64,000 nt of DNA from Salipiger bermudensis HTCC2601 (GTDB lineage Bacteria; Pseudomonadota; Alphaproteobacteria; Rhodobacterales; Rhodobacteraceae): contig NZ_DS022276.1 in NCBI RefSeq assembly GCF_000153725.1, positions 2,105,442 to 2,169,441 on the forward strand, written 5' to 3'. Positions within the stretch are counted from its first letter, which is position 1. Each line of letters opens with the position of its first letter. Made by a program: the position numbers and the translations under genes. Under the pieces are notes generated by a model. The model was not told where the DNA came from. It did not search any database and worked only from the letters and a program-made list of their open reading frames with translations. Of the stretch, positions 55,436-64,000 are shown piece by piece.

Positions 55436-56950
55436 CTACTGGGCCAGCTTCTTCGCGACGATCTCGTTCACCGCTTTGGGGTTGGCCTTGCCGCCGGTGG
55501 CCTTCATCACCTGGCCCACGAACCAGCCCGCGAGCTTGGGGTTCTGCTTGGCCTTCTCGACCTGCGCCGGGTTGGCGGCGATGATCTCGTCGACCGCTGT
55601 CTCGATGGCGCCGGTGTCGGTCACCTGCTTCATGCCGCGCTCTTCGACGATCTGCTCCGGGTCGCCGCCTTCGGTGTAGACGATCTCGAACAGGTCCTTG
55701 GCGATCTTGCCCGAGATCGCATCCGACTTGATCAGACGCACGATGCCGGCGAGCTGCGCCGGGGAGACCGGGCTCTCGGTGATCTCGTGGCCTTCCTTCT
55801 TGAGCCGGCCGAAGAGCTCGTTGATCACCCAGTTGGCGGCGAGCTTGCCGTCGCCGGCGTCGCCCGCGACCTTCTCGAAGAAGGCGGCGTTGGCGACCTC
55901 GGCGGTCAGCACGCTGGCGTCATACTCGGACAGGCCGAACTCCTTGACGAAGCGCGCCTTCTTCTCGTCGGGCAGTTCGGGCAGGGAGGCGGCGATGTCA
56001 TCGACCCAGGCCTGCTCGATCTCGAGCGGCAGCAGGTCGGGATCGGGGAAGTAACGGTAATCATGCGCTTCTTCCTTGGAGCGCATCGAGCGCGTCTCGC
56101 CCTTGTCCGGATCGTAGAGACGGGTTTCCTGGTCGATCGAGCCGCCGGCCTCGAGGATGGCGATCTGGCGCTTCGCCTCGTAGTCGATGGCCTGCTGGAT
56201 GAAGCGCATGGAGTTCATGTTCTTGATCTCGCAGCGGGTGCCGAGATGCGAGAAGTCCTGCGTTTCCTGGTATTTCTCGTACTGGCCCGGGCGGCAGACC
56301 GAGACGTTCACGTCGGCGCGCAGGTTGCCGTTCTGCATGTTGCCGTCGCAGGTGCCGAGATAGCGCAGGATCTGGCGCAGCTTCGACACGTAGGCCGCCG
56401 CTTCCTCGGGGCCGCGGATGTCGGGGCGCGAGACGATCTCCATCAGTGCCACGCCGGTGCGGTTGAGGTCGACGAAGGACATATTGGGGTCCATGTCGTG
56501 GATCGACTTGCCGGCGTCCTGTTCGATGTGGATGCGCTCGATCCGCACGAGGCGGGCGATGCCCGGCTCCATGTCGACGATCACCTCGCCCTCGCCCACG
56601 ATCGGGTGGTAGAGCTGGCTGATCTGGTAGCCCTGCGGCAGGTCCGGGTAGAAGTAGTTCTTGCGGTCGAAGGCGGATTTCAGGTTGATTTCGGCCTTCA
56701 GGCCGAGCCCGGTGCGCACCGCCTGCTCGACGCAGTATTCGTTGATCACCGGCAGCATGCCCGGCATCGCCGCGTCCACGAAGGCCACGTTCGAGTTCGG
56801 CTCGGCGCCGAACTTGGTGGAGGCCCCCGAGAACAGCTTGGCCTCGGAAGAGACCTGCGCATGGACCTCCATGCCGATCACCAGTTCCCAGTCGTATTTC
56901 GCCCCGGCGATGACCTTGGGTTTGGGGGGCTCGAAGCTCAGGTCAAGCAT
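55436..56950 (-). CDS. gatB: Asp-tRNA(Asn)/Glu-tRNA(Gln) amidotransferase subunit B
   Basis: GatB, the tRNA-binding and ATP-dependent kinase subunit of the GatCAB amidotransferase that makes Gln-tRNA(Gln) (and Asn-tRNA(Asn)) from misacylated tRNA. The 504-residue protein has [40 protein letters not shown] and [18 protein letters not shown], the GatB signatures, then the helical and YqeY-like tail domain ending [18 protein letters not shown]. gatA and gatC are not adjacent, as is common in this group. Its start overlaps the end of the next minus-strand gene by 13 bp. Confidence 0.97.
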   Translation of the reverse strand: MLDLSFEPPKPKVIAGAKYDWELVIGMEVHAQVSSEAKLFSGASTKFGAEPNSNVAFVDAAMPGMLPVINEYCVEQAVRTGLGLKAEINLKSAFDRKNYFYPDLPQGYQISQLYHPIVGEGEVIVDMEPGIARLVRIERIHIEQDAGKSIHDMDPNMSFVDLNRTGVALMEIVSRPDIRGPEEAAAYVSKLRQILRYLGTCDGNMQNGNLRADVNVSVCRPGQYEKYQETQDFSHLGTRCEIKNMNSMRFIQQAIDYEAKRQIAILEAGGSIDQETRLYDPDKGETRSMRSKEEAHDYRYFPDPDLLPLEIEQAWVDDIAASLPELPDEKKARFVKEFGLSEYDASVLTAEVANAAFFEKVAGDAGDGKLAANWVINELFGRLKKEGHEITESPVSPAQLAGIVRLIKSDAISGKIAKDLFEIVYTEGGDPEQIVEERGMKQVTDTGAIETAVDEIIAANPAQVEKAKQNPKLAGWFVGQVMKATGGKANPKAVNEIVAKKLAQ

Positions 56951-58281
56951 GGCGTATCCTCGTCTCGCAATTCGCGATGGGGATACGCCAGAGCGGCAGA
57001 GGGAGCAAGAGCGCTGGCGGCGCAGGGCGACGGAGACAGTGTGACACCGGCCTCGGTGAAGCGGACCTCGCGCCCGAGGCGCAATTGATGGGCGAAATGC
57101 TCAGCCAGTGCCGAGCGCGCGCGGCTCTCGCCGAGGCGCAGGCGATCGCTGGCGTCGGTCTTGCCGGCGAAGGCCCGGGCGTTGGCCCAGAGCGCGGGAT
57201 GGATCTCGCGCAGGTGGTCCTCGACGATCCAGCCGAAGCAGCCGCTGATCCGGGCCCGGGCGCTGCTGGGCTCCGACGCACCCGAGAGGCTCATGCCGCA
57301 GAAGGCCGCAAGAAGATTGGCGGTGTGCTGGTCGGGACGGCGGGTGAGGATGTCGTGCAGGCCCTCGGTGAAGAGTTCCGCATCGACATGGGCGAAGCCG
57401 CGCAGCTGGCCGCTTGCGAGCGCGTCGAACCAGACCCAGACATAGCCGCCGGCCCCCCAGATATCGGCGGTGCGCCCGGCGGTGCGTCGGGCCTCGAGTT
57501 CGAGCCGGTCCCAGTTTCCGAAACGGGTCGGCATCAGGTCCCGGCCGAGCGCGCGCATGTGGGCGGGGCAGGCGGGATCGAGGTCGATCAGGTCCTCGTA
57601 CTCGTCGATCACCCGGCGGCTCGGGCGCGGATCGAGTTCGAGCAGGGCGCAGCGCAGCGCGGCGATGGCCGGCGAATCGAACTCCAGCGGATGAAACGGC
57701 GCGATCAGTCGCGCCGCGGTCTCGAGGTGCTGCGAGCGGGCGTCGCGGCGCAGTGTCAGGGCGTCGTCGCTCGCCGGGACGGCCTCCCACGCCTCGGCCA
57801 CGGTCAGATGGGCTTGTGCGACGGCATAGGAGAGCCACGCGGACTCTGCCAGCCCGTCGACGGCGTCATGCAGGCAGTACAGCGTCTGCCGCGCCGTCGT
57901 GGCATCGTTTCCCGTGACGGCGGCGAGCGCGGTCTCGACGACGTCCGAGCAGGCCCCCTCGGCGAGCAGCCGGGCGACGGGCATGCCGCCGCACGTCGCC
58001 GCGCGGCCAGTATCGGCCTCGCGCAGCCGTTCGGCCAATGTCTCCCAGTCTTCCTGCCGCGCGAGGTAGCGCCCGGCCAGGCGCAGGCTCTCGCAATCCG
58101 AAGCGTCGGGCGAGCTTTCGCGCAGGGGGATGTGGATCTTCGCGGGTTCGACGGTGGCAGGGCGCTCGGTCTCACCGGCAGGCGCCACCGTGGCGCCGAC
58201 AGGACGCGGCCGGAGCCGCTTCCGTGACAGCACGGCGCGGGCAAACCGGAGGAGCGATGCGGGGCGGGCGATGTCTGACAT
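56938..58281 (-). CDS. Hypothetical protein overlapping gatB
   Basis: A 447-residue soluble protein without signal peptide or membrane segment. The first 60 residues are basic and Pro-rich ([16 protein letters not shown]) and probably disordered. The rest is Ala/Leu/Arg-rich and helical, with possible helical-repeat character ([40 protein letters not shown]). The motif [14 protein letters not shown] is distinctive. I do not recognise a family with known function. Its 3' end overlaps the gatB start by 13 bp, so gatB translation may be coupled to it. Confidence 0.78.
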   Translation of the reverse strand: MSDIARPASLLRFARAVLSRKRLRPRPVGATVAPAGETERPATVEPAKIHIPLRESSPDASDCESLRLAGRYLARQEDWETLAERLREADTGRAATCGGMPVARLLAEGACSDVVETALAAVTGNDATTARQTLYCLHDAVDGLAESAWLSYAVAQAHLTVAEAWEAVPASDDALTLRRDARSQHLETAARLIAPFHPLEFDSPAIAALRCALLELDPRPSRRVIDEYEDLIDLDPACPAHMRALGRDLMPTRFGNWDRLELEARRTAGRTADIWGAGGYVWVWFDALASGQLRGFAHVDAELFTEGLHDILTRRPDQHTANLLAAFCGMSLSGASEPSSARARISGCFGWIVEDHLREIHPALWANARAFAGKTDASDRLRLGESRARSALAEHFAHQLRLGREVRFTEAGVTLSPSPCAASALAPSAALAYPHRELRDEDTPCLT

Positions 58282-58482
58282 GCGCGCAACATGTTTGGGG
58301 AATCGGGCACATTGAGGGCAGGAGCGGGTTGAAGCGGCGGCATTCCGCCGACGTTTCTTCGTCCGCTACCACGTTCACTCCCAAAGGGTTAACGGGGCCT
58401 TCGACGGTTTGGGTGCGACCGCCTGCAGCCTTGGGGCGAGCCGCGCTTTACCGAACCCACACCCTGTGGCAATTCTCCGGTC

Positions 58483-59301
58483 ATGCTGCCACGTCTTCTC
58501 ACAGTTCTGTCGGCCCTGTTCTTCGCAAGCGCCGTCTGGTCAGAACCCGCCCCGATGCCGCCCGGATACTCTCTCCAGGCCGTCGTCCACTCCGTACGCC
58601 CGCAAGAGCGGACCATGACGATCCCCGAAGCGCGCTGGGGCACCTCCGGCGAGCGCGGCACCTGGTCGCTGGCGGCGCTGTCGGCGCTGCGCGGACCGGC
58701 GAGCAACCTGCCCGGGATCGTCCCCGAGGACATCGCCACCTGGTGCCCGGCCTATCCGAGCGCCGGCCGCGAGGATCGCGAGGCGTTCTGGATCGGGCTG
58801 GTTTCGGCGCTGGCCAAGCACGAGAGCACCTATCGTCCGACCGCCGTCGGTGGCGGCGGCTTGTGGTACGGCCTGCTGCAGATCCTGCCCTCGACGGCGC
58901 GGCTCTACGATTGCCAGGCCGGAAGCGGGGCCGAGCTCAAGGACCCGCATCTCAACCTCACCTGCGGCCTGCGCATCATGGCCAAGACCGTGAAGCGCGA
59001 CGGCGTGGTGAGCCAGAACATGCGCGGCGTCGCCGCCGACTGGGGCCCGTTCCATTCGCGCAAGAAGCGCGAGGACATGATCGCATGGACCCGTGCGCAG
59101 CCCTATTGCGCCGGCCTGCCGCGCTCGCTGAAGCCGGTGGCGCGCCCGGACAGCTGGGGTGAGGACGAGATCATGGCGAAGCTGCCCGCAAATGACGGCG
59201 TGATCGCCCTGAGCGTGGACGGCGCCATCCTGCGCCCGACGCAGGATCCGATCATCGCAACCTCGGGGATGTCCCCGGCACAGGAAGCTGTGGTGCAATA
59301 A
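58483..59301 (+). CDS. Exported lytic transglycosylase (SLT domain)
   Basis: A 272-residue exported protein with a signal peptide (LLTVLSALFFASAVWS). The SLT-type domain at about residues 100-200 has the catalytic Glu in SALAKHESTYRP, followed by GLLQILPSTARLYDC and LNLTCGLRIMAKTV; GLWYGLLQ replaces the usual xSxGLMQ. Cys residues (TWCPAYP, YDCQAG, LTCGL, PYCAGL) suggest periplasmic disulfides. It would cleave peptidoglycan glycan strands to anhydro-muropeptides. It is divergent from the hypothetical gene and followed by a strong terminator. Confidence 0.87.
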   Translation: MLPRLLTVLSALFFASAVWSEPAPMPPGYSLQAVVHSVRPQERTMTIPEARWGTSGERGTWSLAALSALRGPASNLPGIVPEDIATWCPAYPSAGREDREAFWIGLVSALAKHESTYRPTAVGGGGLWYGLLQILPSTARLYDCQAGSGAELKDPHLNLTCGLRIMAKTVKRDGVVSQNMRGVAADWGPFHSRKKREDMIAWTRAQPYCAGLPRSLKPVARPDSWGEDEIMAKLPANDGVIALSVDGAILRPTQDPIIATSGMSPAQEAVVQ

Positions 59302-59354
59302 TCAAGACAACCAGCGCTGCGGCGCGAACCTGTCGAGCGCGCAGCGATGCGCAG

Positions 59355-59385
59355 AAAAAGGGGGCCAAGTGGCCCCCTTTTTTTT
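59355..59385. terminator. Bidirectional terminator between the transglycosylase and pepN
   Basis: AAAAAGGGGGCC and GGCCCCCTTTTT form a 12-bp stem with loop AAGT, followed by more T; the A run serves the opposite strand. It separates the convergent transglycosylase and pepN. Confidence 0.94.
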
Positions 59386-59405
59386 GGTCGCGTGCCGGTC
59401 CTCGT

Positions 59406-61955
59406 TCAGGACAGCAGGCGGCCCACCATCTCCGACACGTCGCGCGACAGGTCGGGCTTGGCGGCGATGCGCTCGAGCTCGGCCTTCATCAGCGCCTGTC
59501 GCCCGGCGTCGTAGCGTGTCCAGGTCTGGAACACCGAGCACATGCGCGCCGCCGTCTGCGGGTTCTTGCCGTCGAGCTTGATCAGCCACTCGGCCAGCAG
59601 CCGGTAGCCGCTGCCGTCCTTGGCGTGGAAACCAGCGTGGTTCATCGCCAGCGAGCCCATCACCGCGCGGAAGCGGTTGGGGTTCTTCCAGTCGAAATCG
59701 GGCCGCTTGGTCAGCGCCTCTGCGCGGGGCGCGGCGCTCTCGGGCTTGGTGGCGGCGACCTGCAGCGCGAACCACTTGTCCATCACCAGCCGGTCGTCCT
59801 TCCACTGCCGCTCGAAGGCTGCGAGCGCCGCGTCCTCGGCGCCGGCTGAGATCAGGCAGGACAGCGCGCTCAGCTGCATGGTCATGTTGTCCGCGGCGTC
59901 GAACTGCGCCTGTGCGGCCTTGCCGCCATCGAGACGGGTCTGCAGCGACAGGACCGCATTGCCGAGCGCCCGCTTGCCGGACTGCTTGGCGTCGGGGCTG
60001 TAGCCTTCGGTCACGCGGGTGGCGGCCATCAGCTCGGGCAGCAGCGACGACCAGCGCTCGGCCATGGCGTTGCGCAGGGTCTCGGCGGCGGCATGGATCG
60101 CGTCGGGGTCGGGAGTGACGCCCTTGGCGTGCAGCATCTGCGCCAGCTCCGACTGGGTCGGCAGCGCCAGCATCAGCGCCCGGAAGGCCGGATCGAGGTC
60201 GCCGTCGCGGATCACTTGTTCAAGCGCGTCGATCCAAGCCATGTCGGGGCCGGCGCCCTCGGTCACCATGTCGAAGAGGCAGCCCCGGGCAAGATCGCGG
60301 CTCGCCTCCCAGCGGTTGAAGGCATCGGTGTCATGCGCCAGCAGGAAGCGCTTCTCCTCCGCCAAGGTCTCGCGGTCGAGCACCACTGGCGCCGAGAAGC
60401 CGCGCAGGATCGAGGCCACGGGCTTTGCGCTCAGCCCCTCGAAACTGAAGCTCTGCTCGGCGTCTGTCATCTCGAGCACGGTGGTCGGCACCACCTCGTC
60501 GCCATTGGGGTTGAGCAGACCCACGGCGATGGGCAGCACCTGCGGCGCCTTGTCGGACTGGCCCGGGGTGGGGGGCGTCTCCTGTTTGAAGGTCAGGGTG
60601 AAGGTGCCGTCGGCATAGTCCTCGGAGATGCTCAGATGCGGCGTGCCCGATTGCGAATACCAGCGCTTGAACTGCGACAGGTCGCGCCCGGTGGAATCTT
60701 CGAACACCCTGAGCCAGTCCTCGATGGTGGCGGCATCGCCGTCGTGACGCTCGAAATACAGATCCAGCGCCTTGCCGTAGGCCTCGTCGCCGACCAGCCG
60801 CTTGAGCATCCCGATCACCTCGGCACCCTTCTCGTAGACCGTGGCGGTGTAGAAGTTGTTGATCTCCTGGAAGCTCTCGGGGCGCACCGGGTGCGACAGC
60901 GGGCCCTGATCCTCGGGGAACTGGCGGGCGCGCAGGTCGATCACGTCGGAGATCCGCTTGACCTCGGCGGAGCGCATGTCGGAGGTGAACTGGCTGTCGC
61001 GATAGACCGTCAGCCCTTCCTTCAGGCAAAGCTGGAACCAGTCGCGGCAGGTGATGCGGTTGCCGGTCCAGTTGTGGAAATACTCATGCGCGATGATCGC
61101 CTCGATGCGCTCGAAATTGGCGTCGGTCGAGGTTTCCGGCGAGGCCAAGACGCAGGAGGAGTTGAAGATGTTCAGGCCCTTGTTCTCCATCGCGCCCATG
61201 TTGAAATCGTCGACCGCAACGATGTTGAAGATGTCGAGATCGTATTCCCGGCCATAGACCTCTTCATCCCACGTCATCGAGGCCTTGAGTGCCTCCATCC
61301 CGAAGGCGCATTTGCCCTCGTCGCCGGGGCGCACCCAGATGTTGAGCTCGACCTCCTTGCCCGACATCGTGGTGAACGCGCCTGGGTGGTTGACCAGATC
61401 GCCGGCGACCAGCGCGAAGAGATAGGCGGGCTTGGGCCACGGGTCATGCCACTCGGCCCAGCCTTCGCCGCTGTCGGTGGGGTTGCCGTTCGAGAGCTTG
61501 ACCGGCGTGTCCCCCTCAATGCGGACGGTGAAGGTCGCCATCACGTCGGGGCGGTCGGGGTAGTAGGTGATCTTGCGGAAGCCCTCGGCCTCGCACTGGG
61601 TGCAATACATGCCGTTCGACATGTAGAGCCCCTCGAGCGCGGTATTCTCGGCCGGGGCGATCTCGACCTCGGTCTCCCACAGGAAGGGGCCGGAAGGCAC
61701 GTCGCAGCGCAGGCCCTGAGGCGTCAGCTCGGGGTTGACCTCGGTGCCGTCGATGGCGGCGCGGATCAGCTTGAGCTCTTCGCCGTGCAGGAAGAAGTCC
61801 TGCGCGGGGGCGTTCGGATTGGGCTGGAAATGGATGCGCGAGACCACCCGCGTGGCTTTCGGGGCGAGCTTCACGGTCAGGTGAACATCCGCGACCTGCC
61901 AGCCGAAGGGCGTGTAATCGCTAAGGTAAGTCGTCTGCGGGCTTGCGTCTTTCAT
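59406..61955 (-). CDS. pepN: Aminopeptidase N (M1 family)
   Basis: PepN (EC 3.4.11.2), the main broad-specificity cytoplasmic aminopeptidase. The 849-residue protein has the exopeptidase motif GAMEN (254-258), the zinc site HEYFH (290-294) with the third ligand Glu313 (His-Glu-x2-His-x18-Glu), and the catalytic-Tyr region NFYTATVYEKGAEVIGMLKR. The N-terminal LSDYTPFGWQVADVHLTVKL and C-terminal armadillo-like helical domain are those of the gammaproteobacterial/alphaproteobacterial PepN type. Length is normal. Monocistronic, with a terminator at its 3' end. Confidence 0.97.
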   Translation of the reverse strand: MKDASPQTTYLSDYTPFGWQVADVHLTVKLAPKATRVVSRIHFQPNPNAPAQDFFLHGEELKLIRAAIDGTEVNPELTPQGLRCDVPSGPFLWETEVEIAPAENTALEGLYMSNGMYCTQCEAEGFRKITYYPDRPDVMATFTVRIEGDTPVKLSNGNPTDSGEGWAEWHDPWPKPAYLFALVAGDLVNHPGAFTTMSGKEVELNIWVRPGDEGKCAFGMEALKASMTWDEEVYGREYDLDIFNIVAVDDFNMGAMENKGLNIFNSSCVLASPETSTDANFERIEAIIAHEYFHNWTGNRITCRDWFQLCLKEGLTVYRDSQFTSDMRSAEVKRISDVIDLRARQFPEDQGPLSHPVRPESFQEINNFYTATVYEKGAEVIGMLKRLVGDEAYGKALDLYFERHDGDAATIEDWLRVFEDSTGRDLSQFKRWYSQSGTPHLSISEDYADGTFTLTFKQETPPTPGQSDKAPQVLPIAVGLLNPNGDEVVPTTVLEMTDAEQSFSFEGLSAKPVASILRGFSAPVVLDRETLAEEKRFLLAHDTDAFNRWEASRDLARGCLFDMVTEGAGPDMAWIDALEQVIRDGDLDPAFRALMLALPTQSELAQMLHAKGVTPDPDAIHAAAETLRNAMAERWSSLLPELMAATRVTEGYSPDAKQSGKRALGNAVLSLQTRLDGGKAAQAQFDAADNMTMQLSALSCLISAGAEDAALAAFERQWKDDRLVMDKWFALQVAATKPESAAPRAEALTKRPDFDWKNPNRFRAVMGSLAMNHAGFHAKDGSGYRLLAEWLIKLDGKNPQTAARMCSVFQTWTRYDAGRQALMKAELERIAAKPDLSRDVSEMVGRLLS

Positions 61956-62074
61956 GCGGTCTCATCCTGTCGGCAGGGGTGGCGCAGGAACTGCGCCCGA
62001 TGGAAAAGTGTTAGGTCCGCAAGTCAGGCGCCACAACCGTGTGGCACGAAAATTTGCAAGTGAGGAGCTTTGTC

Positions 62075-62308
62075 ATGTCGGCACCCGACACCAACATCAA
62101 GACGCAGAAGAAACAGCACAAGGGCCCGCTCGGGGGCATCTGGTTCGGGCTCGGGTTCGTGGCGCTGCTCCTGATCGTCTGGCTGGCATGGGTCTTTGCC
62201 TCGGCAGACGAGAGCGATCCCGCCGCCGCGACGACCGAGCCCGCCGCCGCCACCGAGACCGAGGCCGGCACGACGCAGATGGAAACGGCCCCCGCCGCCA
62301 ACGACTGA
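62075..62308 (+). CDS. Small single-pass membrane protein
   Basis: A 77-residue protein with a hydrophilic basic N-terminus (NIKTQKKQHKGPLGG), one membrane segment (IWFGLGFVALLLIVWLAWVF) and a Thr/Ala/Glu-rich acidic tail (SADESDPAAATTEPAAATET). By the positive-inside rule the tail is periplasmic. GAGGAG lies 8 bp before the ATG. No family with known function is recognised. It sits between divergent pepN and the MFS gene on the plus strand. Confidence 0.72.
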   Translation: MSAPDTNIKTQKKQHKGPLGGIWFGLGFVALLLIVWLAWVFASADESDPAAATTEPAAATETEAGTTQMETAPAAND

Positions 62309-62442
62309 CGCCTTTCGCCAACCCCTCGCCAAGGCCTGCTCTGACGCTCGGCCGAGGTGTTCTCACGTGGGCCACGGATCGGAACCGATCCGGGGCCTTC
62401 CGCGTTGTTCCGCGACCCAGCGGGATGCAAGGTGAGGGACAG

Positions 62443-63705
62443 ATGGACGGGAAACTGGCGGGCCGCGCCTTCGCGGCGCTGAGCGAAGCCGATGGCGATG
62501 TGCCGGCGGAAGAGGCGCGCAACGGTCTGCGGCACGTGGTGTCGCTGTCGATGACCAAGCTCGCCGATGGTCTGATCAATCCCAAACTCGTGCTGACATG
62601 GCTGGCGCAGGCGCTGGGCGCGCCGCCGGTCCTCGTGGGGCTGCTGGTGCCGATCCGCGAGGCCGGGGCGCTGCTGCCGCAAATGCTGCTGGCGCACCGT
62701 GTCGAGGCGCTGCGACACCGCAAATGGGCGTGGGTCTTCGGCTCGCTGGGGCAGGGGATCGCCGCCGCCGGCATGGTCGCGGTGGCCTTCACGCTGCAGG
62801 GCTGGGCCGCGGGGCTGGCGCTTTGCAGTCTGCTGGCCGTCCTCGCGCTGGCGCGCGCGGCCTGTTCGGTGAGCTTCAAGGACATTCTCGGAAAGACCGT
62901 CGAGAAGACCCGGCGCGGCTCGGTGACCGGAACCGCCGCCTCGGTCGCTTCGGCGGGGGTGATCCTTTTCGCGCTGCTGCTGATGACCGGACTGTTGCGG
63001 GACGTGACGCCGTTGGCACTCGCGGTGGGGCTTGCGGCGCTGCTGTGGTTCGCCGCCGCGGCCCTGTTCTCGACGCTCGAGGAAGCGCCCTCGGAGGCGG
63101 AGGGCGACGCCCCGGCGATCGATCTGTCTCCGTTCCGAAAGGACGGTCAGTTCCGCCGCTTCGTTTATGCACGCGGGGCGCTCACCGCGACGGCGCTCGC
63201 ACCACCCTATATCGTGCTGCTCGACACCGGCGAGGGGGCACTGCAAAAGCTGGGCGCACTGGTGCTCGCCTCGGCGGCGGCCTCCTTCGTCAGTTCCTAC
63301 GTCTGGGGGCGGCTCTCGGACCGCTCGTCGCGGCGGGTGCTGACGTATTCCGGCTTTGCCGGTGCGGCGGCGATGGGGCTGGCTGTGCTGGCGGGGCTGA
63401 CCGGTGTGGCGGGCGCGGCAATCTGGGTGACGCCTCTGCTGCTCTTTGCCCTGATGATCGCCTATCACGGCGTGCGTCAGGGGCGCTCGACCTACCTTGT
63501 CGACATGGCCCCCGAGGAGGCCCGCGCGCGATACGCGGCACTGGCCAACACCCTGATCGGCGGGCTGCTGCTGCTATCGGGGGCCTTCGGCGGCGCGCTG
63601 GCGTGGATCGGTCCGATCGCGGCGCTGGCGGGTTTTGCGGCACTGAGTGCCCTTGGCGGGGTCATCGCGATGGGGCTGGACGAGGTCGAGAAGGCTGCCG
63701 ACTAG
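62443..63705 (+). CDS. MFS transporter
   Basis: A 420-residue permease with about ten to twelve membrane segments of the major facilitator type. Visible features are LVGLLVPIREAGALLPQMLL, the loop after SYVWGRLSDRSSRRVLTYSG (G-x-L-S-D-R-x-x-R-R, the signature loop between helices, in the second half) and RQGRSTYLVDMAPEEARARY. The N-terminal 40 residues are acidic and cytoplasmic. Substrate unknown. GAGGGA precedes the ATG. Its TAG stop shares CTAG with the stop of the convergent LysR gene. Confidence 0.85.
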   Translation: MDGKLAGRAFAALSEADGDVPAEEARNGLRHVVSLSMTKLADGLINPKLVLTWLAQALGAPPVLVGLLVPIREAGALLPQMLLAHRVEALRHRKWAWVFGSLGQGIAAAGMVAVAFTLQGWAAGLALCSLLAVLALARAACSVSFKDILGKTVEKTRRGSVTGTAASVASAGVILFALLLMTGLLRDVTPLALAVGLAALLWFAAAALFSTLEEAPSEAEGDAPAIDLSPFRKDGQFRRFVYARGALTATALAPPYIVLLDTGEGALQKLGALVLASAAASFVSSYVWGRLSDRSSRRVLTYSGFAGAAAMGLAVLAGLTGVAGAAIWVTPLLLFALMIAYHGVRQGRSTYLVDMAPEEARARYAALANTLIGGLLLLSGAFGGALAWIGPIAALAGFAALSALGGVIAMGLDEVEKAAD

Positions 63706-64000
63706 ACCGGCACAAGCGCGGTGCTGGCGGCACGGCGCACGGCGGCGGTGAGCCCGGTGACCGCACCCGCCACCAGCCGGTTGACCTGCCAGTGCAGCGC
63801 CACCTCCTGCGGTTGGTCCGGGCGCAGCGCGACCAGTCTCCCCTGCGCCAGATCCTCGCGCACCATGGGCTCGGGGTTGAGCCCCCAGCCCAGCCCGAGC
63901 CTCGCGGCATCGACGAAGCCTTGCGACGAGGGCAACCGGTGCAGCGGCGGGGTCGGGGCCTGCCCGGTGATCCGGCGCAGCCAGTCGTGCTGCAGCGCAT
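63702..64000 (-). CDS. LysR family regulator, ArgP/LysG type (partial, 5' end beyond the window)
   Basis: The last 98 residues of a LysR-type regulator, from the effector-binding domain. HRLPSSQGFVDAARLGLGWG, NPEPMVREDLAQGRLVALRP and VALHWQVNRLVAGAVTGLTA match the C-terminus of ArgP (IciA)/LysG, regulators that sense lysine or arginine and activate LysE/ArgO-type exporters. The open frame runs through base 64000, so the DNA-binding half and start lie outside. A divergent lysE/argO gene would be expected beyond the edge. The stop overlaps the MFS stop by 3 bp. Confidence 0.85.
   Translation of the reverse strand, partial: ALQHDWLRRITGQAPTPPLHRLPSSQGFVDAARLGLGWGLNPEPMVREDLAQGRLVALRPDQPQEVALHWQVNRLVAGAVTGLTAAVRRAASTALVPV

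Noticed and set aside
60093-62063. Open frame of about 656 codons opposite pepN
   Set aside because: pepN is complete with GAMEN and zinc motifs; the antisense frame has no domain.

Overview
The window is high-GC DNA from an alphaproteobacterium, most likely a marine or salt-tolerant member of the Rhodobacterales (Rhodobacteraceae/Roseobacter side). The pointers are the aspartokinase-PtsP pair, a complex I NDUFS4-like accessory subunit, DUF1178, the RhlE style beginning FDFDMLGLAP, a dense GC-rich coding layout with many ATGA/TGATG overlaps, and two copies of a G/C-rich intergenic palindromic element of a type I associate with this group. This assignment is inference; no 16S or other marker is present. 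I saw no tRNA, rRNA or CRISPR array.

Layout. 1-399: a degenerate tyrosine recombinase at the left edge, a sign of an old integration. 442-10463: housekeeping and small-enzyme genes (flavin reductase, GNAT, EcsC, lysC-ptsP, an SDR cluster with DUF1178, NUDIX, Kdo transferase, HNH). 10871-14190: exported hydrolase, two lipoproteins, a small acidic repeat protein. 14187-19935: uvrB, NDUFS4-like subunit, hydrolase, a FadJ-type bifunctional beta-oxidation enzyme. 19996-26725: envelope and stress genes (DUF4239, secreted DUF900 hydrolase, phospholipase D family, HdeD with an HdeA-like neighbour, YbaY-META protein, Crp/Fnr regulator). 26860-29499: a secreted sulfatase gene whose signal peptide is split by an IS903-type element; IS ends, 9-bp target duplication and the restored frame can all be read directly. 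29758-32619: GNAT, hydrolase and two small membrane proteins.

32988-39481 holds a nine-gene operon atpDCQRBEFAG, the signature order of an N-ATPase (Na+-translocating F-type ATPase). Its c subunit carries a two-carboxylate Na+ motif, there is no separate delta gene, and the b subunit has a delta-like tail. An FNR/Crp-like palindrome lies 54 bp upstream of the first gene. nagA follows.

40830-53731 is a divergent catabolic locus around a GntR/FCD regulator and a perfect 12-bp operator-like palindrome. One arm has the regulator, a histone-deacetylase-fold amidohydrolase of the acetylpolyamine type, an M20 deacylase and a class III aminotransferase. The other has a class II aldolase, a complete Dpp-type ABC importer, a 2-hydroxyacid dehydrogenase and an amidase. 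Together these look like uptake, deacylation and deamination of an N-acylated amine or amide. The substrate is unknown, and this is the best candidate here for an uncharacterised pathway.

54025-64000: RhlE-type helicase, gatB with an overlapping gene of unknown function, a transglycosylase, pepN, a small membrane protein, an MFS permease and the end of an ArgP-like LysR regulator. Convergent genes are separated by strong bidirectional terminators or share a CTAG as overlapping stop codons.
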